A stretch of 51,276 nucleotides of DNA from a virus, in IMG/VR virus record IMGVR_UViG_3300030107_000818, positions 1 to 51,276 of that record, one strand, 5' to 3'. The notes under the pieces are model-generated. The model was not told where the DNA came from. It saw nothing but the letters and a program-made list of their open reading frames with translations, and ran no database searches. Numbering within the stretch: position 1 is the first letter of the stretch; each line of letters starts with the position of its first letter. Positions 40,602 through 51,100 of the stretch are shown here, one piece after another. Both the position numbers and the translations under genes were made by a program.

Positions 40602-42263
40602 TTATGGACGAAAACTAGTGTCAGGATTTGTTCTAAAGTCATCTAAAAAATTACTTGATGAGCCTCCTGAGATAGAATCTATTACTTGATTTAAAACATT
40701 TGTTTTGTTTAGTTGGTAAAGATTATAAATATAATCATCGTACTTACCACTTTGTAAATTAACTTGTATTTGTGCATCACTTAAATTTTTAAACTCTGGA
40801 ACTACGTTTCTAAAGTGTTCAAATTGTCCTGCTGTTGTTGCATTAGCAATACTTGTTTTAAAATTATAAGCGTCATTTGTTCCGTCGTCTACACCTATAC
40901 CATTTTTAGCAAGCATAACTTCACTTGCTATTTCTGCCATATAAGTAGTTCTTATTGAATTAACTAATTGATTGTCAGCAGTTCCAAATTCTTTTAAAAT
41001 ACGGTCTTCTATAAACTTATTTCTTAGTTCATTTTTTCTTTCTGGGTCTAATTCAGGGTCTAGGTCATACAAGAAATCAACTGTACTATCTACTGAGTAT
41101 GTCAGTTTATCAATATAAGAAACCTCCATACCTAGTTGTTTAGCTGATAATTCTTTTATCCTGTATTTAAAGTCTCTATCATATTGTGATTGAGCAGCTA
41201 CCTCTTCATCTGTTGGATTATTTACATCAGCTACTTCTGGTCTTGGTCCCATTATTGCTACTACTTTATCTTTATTATCTTCTTGAATTGCCGTTAGTTG
41301 ATATGACACAGGTTCATCTAAATAACTTGTTAATACTGTGTTTACATTTCCTACAGTATAAACATTTCCGTCTTTAGATAGCCCTCTTGCATCTCTTAAT
41401 AAATTATCTTGTAAATTTTTGTCAACGCCTGCATCATCTAAAATTTCATAAGCTGATTCTATGTCTATAGTAAAGTTTTGAGATTCTGTTCTCAAATCTT
41501 CTATATTTATAGCTAAAGTTGTTTGAGCTTCATTATCTGTAAATAAATCTTTTCTTCTAGCAATTCTTTTATCAGCTAATTCTTTAGTGCTATTAATATC
41601 TTCTTTTAATTTTATTTCATCTCCACCTAAACCGGGGATAAAAGATAAAGCCTGATGAACAACACTTAAATTTTTTGGTTGAGTATAATACTTTTGCTTA
41701 GCTTTATAATAGTCATCGTAAGGCTTAAAGTAAGCTTCTTTAGTTCTAACCAAAACTTCTCTAGCATCTTCTCCTTCCCCTACTGTTATAGTAGGAACAC
41801 CTTTCATTTCATCTAGGTGTCTTTGATATAAAGTACCATCAATATAATTTCTTTTTAATTCTCGTTTTTTATTAATAAAATCTTGACTATATAAATCTTC
41901 TTCGCTAAAACCATCTATACTACCATAATTTTCGTTAAACCAATTTTCTGCTAAATCATCATAATAAGTGTATTGCTTATTAGAAGAAGCATTTATATCG
42001 TCATTAGTTTCAATAAGTTTTATTGATTTATCAAAGTCTGCTTGAAGTCCAGCATGTTTTAAAACTTTCTCATCTTCTAAAGCTTGTAAATTTTTTAAAA
42101 CTTTATTTTTTTTATTGTTTTCCCATATATCCATGAGAAATAAACCTACTTGTGCTTTTCTTTTTCTTTTTTGAAATTTTTTATCTCTATTAAAAGCTCC
42201 TTTGGCAATGTCATACCATGAACTTTGAGGACTTAATAAACTTTTAAAATTATCATCTGCCAT
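40602..42263 (-). CDS. Hypothetical virion protein (553 aa)
   Basis: A helical, charged protein beginning MADDNFKSLLSPQSSWYDIA, with a central KTKEAYFKPYDDYYKAKQKY and an Asp/Glu-rich remainder. No recognised domain. Between two other large internal-virion-type genes in the late arm, with ATG overlapping the stop of the upstream gene. Role as an internal core or ejection protein is inferred. Confidence 0.55.
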   Translation of the reverse strand: MADDNFKSLLSPQSSWYDIAKGAFNRDKKFQKRKRKAQVGLFLMDIWENNKKNKVLKNLQALEDEKVLKHAGLQADFDKSIKLIETNDDINASSNKQYTYYDDLAENWFNENYGSIDGFSEEDLYSQDFINKKRELKRNYIDGTLYQRHLDEMKGVPTITVGEGEDAREVLVRTKEAYFKPYDDYYKAKQKYYTQPKNLSVVHQALSFIPGLGGDEIKLKEDINSTKELADKRIARRKDLFTDNEAQTTLAINIEDLRTESQNFTIDIESAYEILDDAGVDKNLQDNLLRDARGLSKDGNVYTVGNVNTVLTSYLDEPVSYQLTAIQEDNKDKVVAIMGPRPEVADVNNPTDEEVAAQSQYDRDFKYRIKELSAKQLGMEVSYIDKLTYSVDSTVDFLYDLDPELDPERKNELRNKFIEDRILKEFGTADNQLVNSIRTTYMAEIASEVMLAKNGIGVDDGTNDAYNFKTSIANATTAGQFEHFRNVVPEFKNLSDAQIQVNLQSGKYDDYIYNLYQLNKTNVLNQVIDSISGGSSSNFLDDFRTNPDTSFRP

Positions 42264-42868
42264 TATTCTTCTCCTTTACTTAATAAACTTCCTTGTGTTT
42301 GTACTGGTTTTTCAACTCTTTCTAAAAGACTTGGTTGAATTTCAATATCTTCTACCATTTTTTGTATTTCTTCTGGCACTACTTTAGGATTAATTTGTTC
42401 TACACTTTTTCTTTTAATATCTTCTAAAGAAGCAACAGATTTTGATATTTTTTCAATTTGTTTATCAGGGTCCATAGTGGTAGGTCTATCATTGTCTCCT
42501 GCTTCTAGTTGATAATCTATCTCTGCTTTTTCGGCTAAAGCCATAATCATATACATTGTTGGTTCCATTAATAACATCATTAAATCAGGATTCCATTTAC
42601 CTTCAATAAAACCTGTATATAAAACAATAGAAGCAATATCTATTACCCCAACACCATTATTTAAAGAAATTAAAACATTGGCTGTAGTTTCAGGTATAGT
42701 TAAAACATCAAAAACTTCATACATAGCTTTACGAGGCTCAGTAAACTCTGGAGGTCTTTCCCAGTTATAAGGTTCTTCCGGAGAGTTTGTTAGACTTTGT
42801 CCGGGTATAGCTCTGCCACGATTTATTGACGAACCTAAAAATTTTTCTGCTTTTTCTGATATTGCCAT
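42263..42868 (-). CDS. Hypothetical virion protein (201 aa)
   Basis: Begins MAISEKAEKFLGSSINRGRA, Pro-rich early, then ANVLISLNNGVGVIDIASIV and MLLMEPTMYMIMALAEKAEI, two hydrophobic helices that could enter a membrane. Acidic C-terminal coil. Likely part of the ejection apparatus by position; otherwise unknown. Confidence 0.5.
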   Translation of the reverse strand: MAISEKAEKFLGSSINRGRAIPGQSLTNSPEEPYNWERPPEFTEPRKAMYEVFDVLTIPETTANVLISLNNGVGVIDIASIVLYTGFIEGKWNPDLMMLLMEPTMYMIMALAEKAEIDYQLEAGDNDRPTTMDPDKQIEKISKSVASLEDIKRKSVEQINPKVVPEEIQKMVEDIEIQPSLLERVEKPVQTQGSLLSKGEE

Positions 42869-42883
42869 AATTGTATCCTTATT

Positions 42884-43837
42884 TTATGTTGGCATAGGTA
42901 TTGTTGTACCTACCATTCCTTGATTATATTCTTGTAAATATTGTGGAGTACCAATACCAAAACTATAACTATTTGTAAGCTCTTTAAAGTTTGGTACTCT
43001 AGTTGCATTATTAGAAGCCATCCATTGTGAAGACATATCTTGAACATACATTTGCTGTGCAGCTTCAGTAGGTATTAAACCAGCAGGAGGTTTGCCTTGA
43101 TAAGCAGGTTCTTCTGTAAAATATTTATCCTGAATATATCCTCCTATTTCACCTCTAACAACATCTCCAGTAGCTTCTGAAATACTTTCAGGCATTACAT
43201 CTTCTGTAACAAACTGTTTTGTTTCAGCTAAAAATTTACGAGGATATTCTGAAAGTTCTAAAGTTTTATAATCTCTATCTGTTATAGGTGTATCAATAGA
43301 TTGTCCTGAAGCATCCATAGTAATTAAATCAGGTTCTTCGACTTTAAAATTTAAATCTGGAGATATATTTTCAGTTTCTAAACTTACAGGGTCAAATGAT
43401 TGTGTTAAATCAGCACTTACTTTTTCGACGCTTTCAGTTATTGTAGGACGTGAAGAAAGTTCCACAGAGCCATCTAAAACTTTTTTATCTAATTCACTTT
43501 GAAATAAATTAAAAGCTTCTTGATTTGAAGAAGCCTCATTAATAGAATTTAAAACATCTTTTGAGCTAGTTACAGTTTCTTGTATACTACTTGCTGTTCT
43601 TTGTAATGTTTCTGTTGTTACTTCTTCTGCTACCTCTCCTGCAACTGCTTCACTTATACCGGGGTCTACAGGAGGTGCGGCTGCAAATAAACTTTGCGCA
43701 CCTTGCATTAAACTTCTAGCTGCCCAACCCATAGCCATTGATAATCCTATGGTACCTACTATTCTACCTAACTTTGTAGAAAATAATTTTTTTACACCTT
43801 TTTTTAGACCTCTTCCCCATTTTCTAAATTTACCCAT
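42884..43837 (-). CDS. Hypothetical virion protein (317 aa)
   Basis: A basic N-terminus (GKFRKWGRGLKKGVKKLFST) precedes a helix IVGTIGLSMAMGWAARSLM and then a Ser/Glu-rich region. The C-terminus is NATRVPNFKELTNSYSFGIG and similar. No family is recognised. In operon with the 201- and 958-aa genes. Confidence 0.5.
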   Translation of the reverse strand: MGKFRKWGRGLKKGVKKLFSTKLGRIVGTIGLSMAMGWAARSLMQGAQSLFAAAPPVDPGISEAVAGEVAEEVTTETLQRTASSIQETVTSSKDVLNSINEASSNQEAFNLFQSELDKKVLDGSVELSSRPTITESVEKVSADLTQSFDPVSLETENISPDLNFKVEEPDLITMDASGQSIDTPITDRDYKTLELSEYPRKFLAETKQFVTEDVMPESISEATGDVVRGEIGGYIQDKYFTEEPAYQGKPPAGLIPTEAAQQMYVQDMSSQWMASNNATRVPNFKELTNSYSFGIGTPQYLQEYNQGMVGTTIPMPT

Positions 43838-43846
43838 ATTTTTCTC

Positions 43847-46723
43847 CTATCCTGAATATCTTCCTAAGTAACCACCACTATAAGAATTACCTACTGTTGT
43901 TAATAAACTTTCTAAATAATCATCATAAACTTTACCAGCGTCTCCTTCATTAGCTAAAGCTGTAGAAATAATTTGAGCTTTTCTATTTTCAGAACCTTCA
44001 AAAGCTCTAAAATCAAAATCAGCTTGGTCTCTTAATTCTTGCCAAAGAAATGACATGGCTTGTGATGACATATTAAAAGCATTCATAGCGTTTTGCATAT
44101 TAACTTGATTTTGTGCAGCTGTATTAACTAAATTAGATTGTCTTCGCCATTGAACATTTGACTGCTCAACTGCTGCTGCATTTTGAGCATTAAACTGGTC
44201 TCTTGCAAAGTCTTGCTGTGAATTAAACTGGTCTACTTGTGTACTTAATTGAGCATTAAATCTATCTACTTCAGTTTGTCTATTTGCATCTCTAGCAGCT
44301 GCAGCATTTAATTGAGTTGCATTAAATTGAGACATAGCGTTCATTTGTGAAGAATTATATTGTTCCATATTAGCTTCCATACTTGCTAAAAATTGCATTG
44401 TTTGATTTTCAGAAGTAGCTCCAAATTGTGCTGCTGCATTTTCAGCTGCTTGGTTTGACAATAATCTTTGTTGATTTTGTTGAGCTTTAAGTATATTAGC
44501 TTGCTGTTCATTAGATAAATTAGTCATATCATATTGTAAAAATGCTTGAGCATGTTGAGCTGCTACTTTAGTTCTAGCATCTAAATTAGCTAACTCTAGT
44601 GAAGCTAAAGTTGTAGCGTCTTGCATAATTGCTTGTTGTTCAGCATTAAAATCATTTAAAGTAACAGTTTGCATAAATTTACTATTAGCTAATTCTGTTT
44701 GTTGTTCAAAATTAAACTTAGTCATATCCATATTAGCAACAACAGAAGCTTTTTGCATAGCTGTTTGTTGGTCAACATTTAATTGTGCTAATCCTAACTG
44801 TTGTGCTAAGTCAGCATTTCTAATATTTAATTGCATTCTTGCATTTAAGTTAGCTAATTCTGTTTGTTGAGATGCATTTAATCTTTCTGACTCAGATTGA
44901 TTTTTTGCAGATAAATTAGCTAATCTTAATTGTTGCTCAGCAGACATATTAGCTTTATCCATGTCTTGCTTTAATTGAGCATTTCTTGATAAGAAATCTG
45001 CAGCTGTTTGCATTTCAACTAATCTAGCTTGATTTTCTGCGCTTTGGTCTGCACCAGCGGCTTGAGCTTCTATTTGTAACTCAGCTAAATTTACTTGTTG
45101 TTCGTTACCTAAATTTTGAGAATTTATTGCTTGTTGATTCTGTGAACGTAAAACAGCAGCTTGTTGTTGATTCTGCAAGTTTTGTGTTTTAGTTTGTTGT
45201 TTTTGTTCAGCAGTAGTTATAACAGCTTGTTGTGTAAATTGACTTTGTAATGTAGCCATTTGCTGAGCCATTTGAGCAGTCTGACTTGCAGCATCTTGTC
45301 TATTAGAAAGATTTTGCATTCTTAATTGCTGTTCTTGTGAAGACTGTTGTAAATTTGCTTGTTGTTGATTGCTTAAATTTTGAGCTGCTCTAGTTTGTAA
45401 AGCTTGTGCATTTCCTTGTGCCATTGGAAAAGCACTTTGAATAATTGCATTAAAAATAGCATCTCTACCTACTGTTGAAGGAAGCATTCCTCTCATTGCC
45501 ATATTTTGATTAACAACATCTACAGCTGGTTTAGCCCATATAGGTATTTCTCCATTTTCTAAACCACCTAATAAAATTTCCATCTGAGAAGATACTAAAG
45601 CTTCTGAAGGTAAAGCAGCAATAGCAGCTTGAACTTCTACTGGTTCAGTATCTACTTGAGCTTCTACACTTGCTGGGTCTTCTACAATAGCAGCTGAAAT
45701 ATCAGAAGGTAAATTACCAACTTCAGCTATCATATCAGCAGCAGCTCCTTGAGCAGCCACTCCTTTTACTATTCTTTGTTGTGCAGCTTCGTAATTAACT
45801 TGTTCAATTATTTGTGCTGCTTCTCTACCAACAGCATTTTCATCAACAATAGCATTTCTACTTCTTTCTTCTGCTAAAGGTGTTTCTGAAACTTGGCTAC
45901 CTAAACCTACAACAGCTTCAGTAAACGCTCCTGCTGAAATAGCGCCTTCAACATTACTAGCCATACTTGCAGCAACATCTTGCTCTACAATTTTTGCAGC
46001 TTGTGTAGGTCCATTAAGTTTAGCGTATTCTGTTAAATTTATTTTAGCTTGGTCACTAAAATTTCTAGTAGCTTCTTGAACATCAGCATCTAAATTTTTA
46101 GTTACAGCAGTGTAAGTTCCAGCTTCAATGTCTGTAAAATTAGCAGGTAAATCTGCTTTATCAATAATTGTTTCTCCTGCATCATCAGTAACAGTTGTAA
46201 CAGTTTCTACAGGTGCTAAAGCTGGTGCTGTTGTTGCTACTACTCTTTCATCAACTGTGGGAACACGCATAGCAGTTTCTTGTTGTTCTCTAATTCTAAC
46301 TCGTTCCCCTGTTACTGGGTCTATTTCAAAACCTGCATCTATTGCTGGGTCTATAATTGCTTCACCTTTAACTCCTAAACCAGCAGCAATATTTTCAGCT
46401 TCTCTTCCTGTTTTTCCAATTCTTTCTCTTCTTTCTTCCATTCTTACTTGGTCTGGAGGTGGAGCGTATGTTGGTGCTGGTGTGTTATTTGGGTCTGGTG
46501 TAGGTGCTGGCGGACCGGCTGGTTCTCCACCATTACCTCCATTATTAGATGTTTGACTATAACCTGCTTTTTGTCCTTTGGCTCCTTTACCTGTACCTCC
46601 GTAACTTAAGCCTCCTCCAGCTTGTAATACTTTTCTAATTACACCAATAACTGAGCCGCCTTCTCTATAGTCAGCTCTTTCAGATACTGTTCTTGTTCTT
46701 TTGTTTTTATTTTTTCTTGCCAT
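43847..46723 (-). CDS. Gln/Asn/Ala-rich repetitive virion protein (958 aa)
   Basis: An N-terminal basic, Gly/Pro-rich linker (MARKNKNKRTRTVSERADY..., then PAPTPDPNNTPAPTYAPP) is followed by a helical acidic segment. From about residue 430 to 880 there is a long series of imperfect repeats of the type QQTELANLNARMQLN and QAAMQ..., forming an extended helical coil rich in Gln, Asn and Ala and without Cys. Such coils occur in structural proteins of marine phages. Likely internal core or long tail-spanning protein. Antisense frames in this stretch are shadows. Confidence 0.6.
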   Translation of the reverse strand: MARKNKNKRTRTVSERADYREGGSVIGVIRKVLQAGGGLSYGGTGKGAKGQKAGYSQTSNNGGNGGEPAGPPAPTPDPNNTPAPTYAPPPDQVRMEERRERIGKTGREAENIAAGLGVKGEAIIDPAIDAGFEIDPVTGERVRIREQQETAMRVPTVDERVVATTAPALAPVETVTTVTDDAGETIIDKADLPANFTDIEAGTYTAVTKNLDADVQEATRNFSDQAKINLTEYAKLNGPTQAAKIVEQDVAASMASNVEGAISAGAFTEAVVGLGSQVSETPLAEERSRNAIVDENAVGREAAQIIEQVNYEAAQQRIVKGVAAQGAAADMIAEVGNLPSDISAAIVEDPASVEAQVDTEPVEVQAAIAALPSEALVSSQMEILLGGLENGEIPIWAKPAVDVVNQNMAMRGMLPSTVGRDAIFNAIIQSAFPMAQGNAQALQTRAAQNLSNQQQANLQQSSQEQQLRMQNLSNRQDAASQTAQMAQQMATLQSQFTQQAVITTAEQKQQTKTQNLQNQQQAAVLRSQNQQAINSQNLGNEQQVNLAELQIEAQAAGADQSAENQARLVEMQTAADFLSRNAQLKQDMDKANMSAEQQLRLANLSAKNQSESERLNASQQTELANLNARMQLNIRNADLAQQLGLAQLNVDQQTAMQKASVVANMDMTKFNFEQQTELANSKFMQTVTLNDFNAEQQAIMQDATTLASLELANLDARTKVAAQHAQAFLQYDMTNLSNEQQANILKAQQNQQRLLSNQAAENAAAQFGATSENQTMQFLASMEANMEQYNSSQMNAMSQFNATQLNAAAARDANRQTEVDRFNAQLSTQVDQFNSQQDFARDQFNAQNAAAVEQSNVQWRRQSNLVNTAAQNQVNMQNAMNAFNMSSQAMSFLWQELRDQADFDFRAFEGSENRKAQIISTALANEGDAGKVYDDYLESLLTTVGNSYSGGYLGRYSG

Positions 46724-46817
46724 TTTTCTTTTTCCTACTTTTTATAGTTTTTAAAAGCTTAGAAGGCTCACCTATAGCAATTAATACCGCTACTCCTTTA
46801 CCTTTTTTCTTAGCCAC
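46707..46817 (-). CDS. Small basic protein (36 aa), GTG start
   Basis: GTG at 46815-46817 overlaps the end of the 87-aa gene; the frame ends 16 nt into the 958-aa gene. Begins MAKKKGKGVAVLIAIGEPSK and ends in a Lys-rich stretch. Small KKKGKGVAVLIxIG peptides recur in phages. No ribosome site can be seen apart from the coding overlap, so the call is tentative. Confidence 0.45.
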   Translation of the reverse strand: MAKKKGKGVAVLIAIGEPSKLLKTIKSRKKKNGKKK

Positions 46818-47073
46818 TTTTACCCTTGTTATAAATCATTTCAAAAATCTTATCGATTTTTTCTCCTAGTTTTTCTAATCTATCCATTACTTGTTCCATT
46901 TCGTCTTTGACCTCTATTTTAGTTACATAATTTTTAGCTATGTCTTCTCTAGTTTTATTTAATAATATGTCTTGTCTTTTTAGCTCTGCAGTATTTTGTC
47001 TAATGTTATATAACAACGGAGCTACTACTAATGTAATAATTACATTCCAAACTAGATAGGGTGTAAATTCCAT
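46810..47073 (-). CDS. Membrane-anchored coiled-coil protein (87 aa)
   Basis: N-terminal helix (FTPYLVWNVIITLVVAPLLY) followed by a long coiled coil with LKRQDILLNKTREDIAKN, VMDRLEKLGEKIDKIF. Similar proteins beginning YLVWNVIITL occur near phage tail genes. An i-spanin-like or holin-accessory topology is possible. Function is unproven. Confidence 0.55.
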   Translation of the reverse strand: MEFTPYLVWNVIITLVVAPLLYNIRQNTAELKRQDILLNKTREDIAKNYVTKIEVKDEMEQVMDRLEKLGEKIDKIFEMIYNKGKSG

Positions 47074-47074
47074 G

Positions 47075-47773
47075 TTATTCTTCTTCTATTATATCCCAAC
47101 AATTTAAGTTGGAAGCTATTGTTCTTCTTTCTCCTTTCCCTTTAAATGGGTACACCATGTGTTGTAACCAAGAAGGAAATACTAATAGTTTACCTACCTC
47201 TGGTGTCATTACAAATGACTGTGGTGGTCTTAGTCTTTCTGAATCTAAAACTGAGTTCATTCCGTATTGAAATGATATACAGCCATCACTATGTCCAGAT
47301 TCGTTATACAGCGAATATGTAGGTGTGTTAGCTTCTGCTTTAGCTCCTATTTGTTCTGGAACTTTAGTCCAAGCAGTAGTGGATATTCCCATTACTGTTT
47401 TAGTGCCATGGTCATGTATGGGATTATAGTCTCCATCATAACTATGAACTGACCAAGTTTCATCTATCATTACTTGTTTAGGATTCTTAAGTTTTGTCCC
47501 AGCTCCTGAACTAGCAAAATAATTTATATAATCAGCTCCTAAGTTACAAACAAACTTGTTATACTCAATCATTCTTTCATCTTCATGGTCTAATAAAAGC
47601 TGTTCGCCTTTATGTATTTGTCCAACCAATGTATGTTTTAAAGATTGTCTATCTTTCTTTTCTTTATACTCATCCATGTAATCGTTTACAGAATCAATCA
47701 TACTTTGAGGCATGGTTGTTTCTAAAACAAACACAGACGGCATCACATGCATCTGAAAAGTCTGTTCTGTCAT
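47075..47773 (-). CDS. 2OG-Fe(II) oxygenase-like protein (232 aa)
   Basis: The iron-binding H-x-D...H triad fits IHDHG (HDH at about residue 125) and FPSWLQHMVYPF (distal His), followed by the 2OG-binding Arg in GERRTIASNLN. The order W...Y-x-GDYNPIHDH...PS-W-L-x-H-x-V-x-P-F...R-x-x-x-x-x-N is the 2OG-Fe(II)_5-like oxygenase fold found in many marine phages near tail genes. Substrate is unknown; a tail protein, cell-envelope component or small molecule are all possible. Confidence 0.7.
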   Translation of the reverse strand: MTEQTFQMHVMPSVFVLETTMPQSMIDSVNDYMDEYKEKKDRQSLKHTLVGQIHKGEQLLLDHEDERMIEYNKFVCNLGADYINYFASSGAGTKLKNPKQVMIDETWSVHSYDGDYNPIHDHGTKTVMGISTTAWTKVPEQIGAKAEANTPTYSLYNESGHSDGCISFQYGMNSVLDSERLRPPQSFVMTPEVGKLLVFPSWLQHMVYPFKGKGERRTIASNLNCWDIIEEE

Positions 47774-47776
47774 TTA

Positions 47777-48109
47777 TTAACTAGGTACGCTAAATCCGTT
47801 ATCTGGTGTACTTACTGCTGGTGGATTAGTAATAACACTATCTACTTGACTAGCAAATACTGCATCCCATTGAGATACAGGACATAGTGCTACTAGATTA
47901 GCATTACTCCAACTACCTTTAGCTTTAAGTGTAAAGTTTGCGTTACCATCGTCATCTAATTGTGGAACAGCAATACTGAAAGTAGTAGTGTAATAAGTAG
48001 AATCACCTTCACTATCATTTTCATACTGCATTTCTATATCCCACTTATCTACTTTACTAGATGAGTTTTCATAAGGAACGCACTTTACAATTTTTTTACT
48101 AACTGCCAT
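47777..48109 (-). CDS. Hypothetical tail-linked protein (110 aa)
   Basis: A beta-rich protein: MAVSKKIVKCVPYENSSSKV, then WDIEMQYENDSEGDSTYYTT and FTLKAKGSWSNANLVALCP. No family is recognised. Lies after the S74 fibre with 11 nt overlap, so perhaps a fibre-associated or chaperone protein. Confidence 0.5.
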   Translation of the reverse strand: MAVSKKIVKCVPYENSSSKVDKWDIEMQYENDSEGDSTYYTTTFSIAVPQLDDDGNANFTLKAKGSWSNANLVALCPVSQWDAVFASQVDSVITNPPAVSTPDNGFSVPS

Positions 48110-51100
48110 TTTCTTTCTCCTTTTCTAAATTTTCAATCCTTGACATGAGTATATCATATCCTTCCATATCTGTCAAGCCCTTTGGAGCATGAGAGTTTTT
48201 TTTCAGCTCCTCAACTTGTGCAGACAATTCCTGTACAGCTTTAACTAACATCGGTACAAACTTATTATATTTTAAACCATATTGATTGCCGTCATCACTT
48301 AAAGTTGTTGTAAGATTACTTTTGTCAGATATGTTATAACCATATTCTGATTCTAATTTTTCAACATCTTGTGCTAAAAATCCAACATCTAGCCAATCTT
48401 CTTTATGTGAACCATCTGGAACTATGTGGTTAAAGTCTTCACCTTTTTCTACATAGTTACTTCTTTTATCCCATTTATAGGTAACTGGCTCTAACTTATT
48501 AACAAATTCTAAGCCCATTGGCATAGGTTCTACGTCTGTTTTATCTCTCTTATCTGAGGCTACTGTCCAATCTACTTGAACGTGTGCTGCTGTAATATTT
48601 TCATCACCAAGTACAATCTCATTAGATTCAGTATCTATAGGTCCACCCGGGCTTCCAGATAGTCCTGCATCATGCCCTAATAAAAGATTGTTACTGCCAC
48701 TTGATAAGTTTTTACCAGCACTAGAACCAAGAGTAGTATTATTACTGCCTGTTACTGTGCCTACTCCTCCAGCTAAATTACCTATAAAAGTATTGTCTGA
48801 ACCTGTTGTTAAATTTTCTCCTGCTCTGTCTCCCATAGCAGTATTATTAGCTCCTGTAGTGCAGTCAGTTAAAGAAGCATAGCCAACTGAGGTATTCTGG
48901 TCTGCTGTAGTATTAGCATCAAGTGCGTAAGCACCAACAGCTGTATTGTGTGCTCCTGTTGTTAAAGATGCTCCTGCATCTGCTCCAACTGCTGTGTTAT
49001 TACTAGCAGTTGTTGCGTTCACTAAAGAATTTTTACCAACAGCTGTATTACTAGCACCTGTGGTATTAGTAAACAAGGCTTGATAGCCCAGTGCTGTATT
49101 GTAATCTGCTGTGGTATTGTTTGCTAAAGATGTTTTACCTACTGCTGTACACGCTGTTCCTGTAGTGTTATCAGTAAGTGCTTGATAGCCTATAGCTACG
49201 TTATCGTCAGCTGTGGTATTCTCATCAAGTGCGTAAGCACCAATGGCTACATTTTCTGTTCCTGTAGTATTTTCTTCTAAGGCTTGATAGCCAACAGCTA
49301 CGTTATTACTTGCTGTAGTATTTTTCTGTAGAGCTTCTTGACCTACTGCTGTGTTTGTTGCACCTGTGGTGTTTTCTTGTCCAGCTAAATAACCTACTGC
49401 TGTGTTTCCGTTACCTGTAGTATTTTCTTCTAGTGCTAATCCACCTACAGCTGTATTGGTTATTCCTGTAGTTAATTTGACAGCAGCTTGATAGCCAACA
49501 GCTACGTTATAAGTATCTGTATCACTACCAGGATTTGCAACTAAAAGTGCTTCATGCCCTATAGCTACGTTTCTATCCCCTAAAACATTAGCTCCTAATG
49601 CTTGTGCTCCTATAGCTACGTTAGTATTACCTCCAGTACAAGCATCTAAAGACTGATAACCGATTGCTACATTATCATTTGCTGTAGTATTGTTAGCTAA
49701 TGCATCTTTACCTATTCCAACATTTCTTTGTCCTGTAGTGTTTGCTCCCATAGCATGATTACCTATGGCTGTATTGTCGGAAGCTGTTGTATTTGCGTCT
49801 AATGCGTGTGCACCTATAGCTACATTTCTGTTTCCTGTTGTATTTACATCAAATGCTTCATAACCTATAGCTACATTAGCTGCACCTGTTGTGTTTAATG
49901 CACCTGCTGCATAACCGATTGCTACGTTTTCACTTGCTGTTGTATTAGCTCCTAATGATGCCGTTCCTATTGCTGTGTTATAGTCTCCTGTAGTATTAGC
50001 ATCTAAGGCTTGATAACCAAATGCTGCATTATAGTCTCCTGTAGTGTTTGCTGCTAATGCATAAAAACCTACTGCTGTGTTGTGACCACCAGTAGTATTA
50101 TTTGTCATAGCACTTTTACCAATAGCTGTGTTTTCACTAGCTGTAGTGTTTGCGTCAAGAGCAAAAGCTCCTACTGCTGTATTGTCAGAACCTGTAGTGT
50201 TTACATAAAGAGATTCTCTACCTACAGAAGTATTATCATGTCCTGTGGTATTTTGTCCTAAAGCACTTCTACCAAATGCTGAATTACTGTCTGCTGTAGT
50301 GTTTGCTGCTAATGCACCTTGTCCTACGGCTGTATTTCTTATTCCTGTGGTATTGGCATCCATTGCTAATCCACCGATTGCTGTATTTTCTTTACCTGTT
50401 GAATTGTTTGTAAGAGCAGCATAACCAATACCTATGTTGTAACTGTCTTCGTTGGTGCTTGGGTTGTATGTACTTAATGCACCATATCCTATAGCTATGT
50501 TTCTATCACCAACTTGGTTTGCATCTAAAGCATAATTACCAACTGCTACGTTTCTATCTCCTGTGGTATTAACTCCTAAAGCATCTCTACCAACTGCTAC
50601 ATTATCCCCACCTGTTGTGTTGGCATCTAATGCTAGATAACCTACAGCAACATTGTTGGAAGCTGTAGTATTAGCTCCTAAAGCAGCATAACCAATACCT
50701 ATGTTTGAATCCCCTGTTGTATTAGCGTCTAATGCTTGTCTTCCTACAGCTACATTACTAGCACCTGTAGTATTAGCAACTAAAGCATCTTGTCCTACTG
50801 CTGTGTTTGAACCACCTGTAGTATTTGCTGCTAAAGCTCCTGTTCCTACGGCTGTGTTTACAGTACCAGTAGTGTTTGCAGCTAATGCACTTTTTCCTAC
50901 TGCTGTGTTTGAATAGCCAGTAGTATTTGCTGCTAATGCTGACTTACCAAATGCTGCATTGTTAGAAGCTGTTGTATTTGCTGCTAAAGAGTTATGACCT
51001 ACAGCTGTATTAGCACTACCTGTAGTATTTGCTGAAATACTTAAATACCCTACAGCAGTGTTATTGTCTCCTGTTGTGTTAGCATCTAAGGCAGCAGAAC

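Noticed and set aside
46128-46556. 142-aa frame on the plus strand opposite the 958-aa virion gene
   Set aside because: It lies wholly antisense to a well-supported repetitive gene and is low-complexity Val/Ser/Ala/Pro, as expected for a shadow of Gln/Ala-rich repeats.
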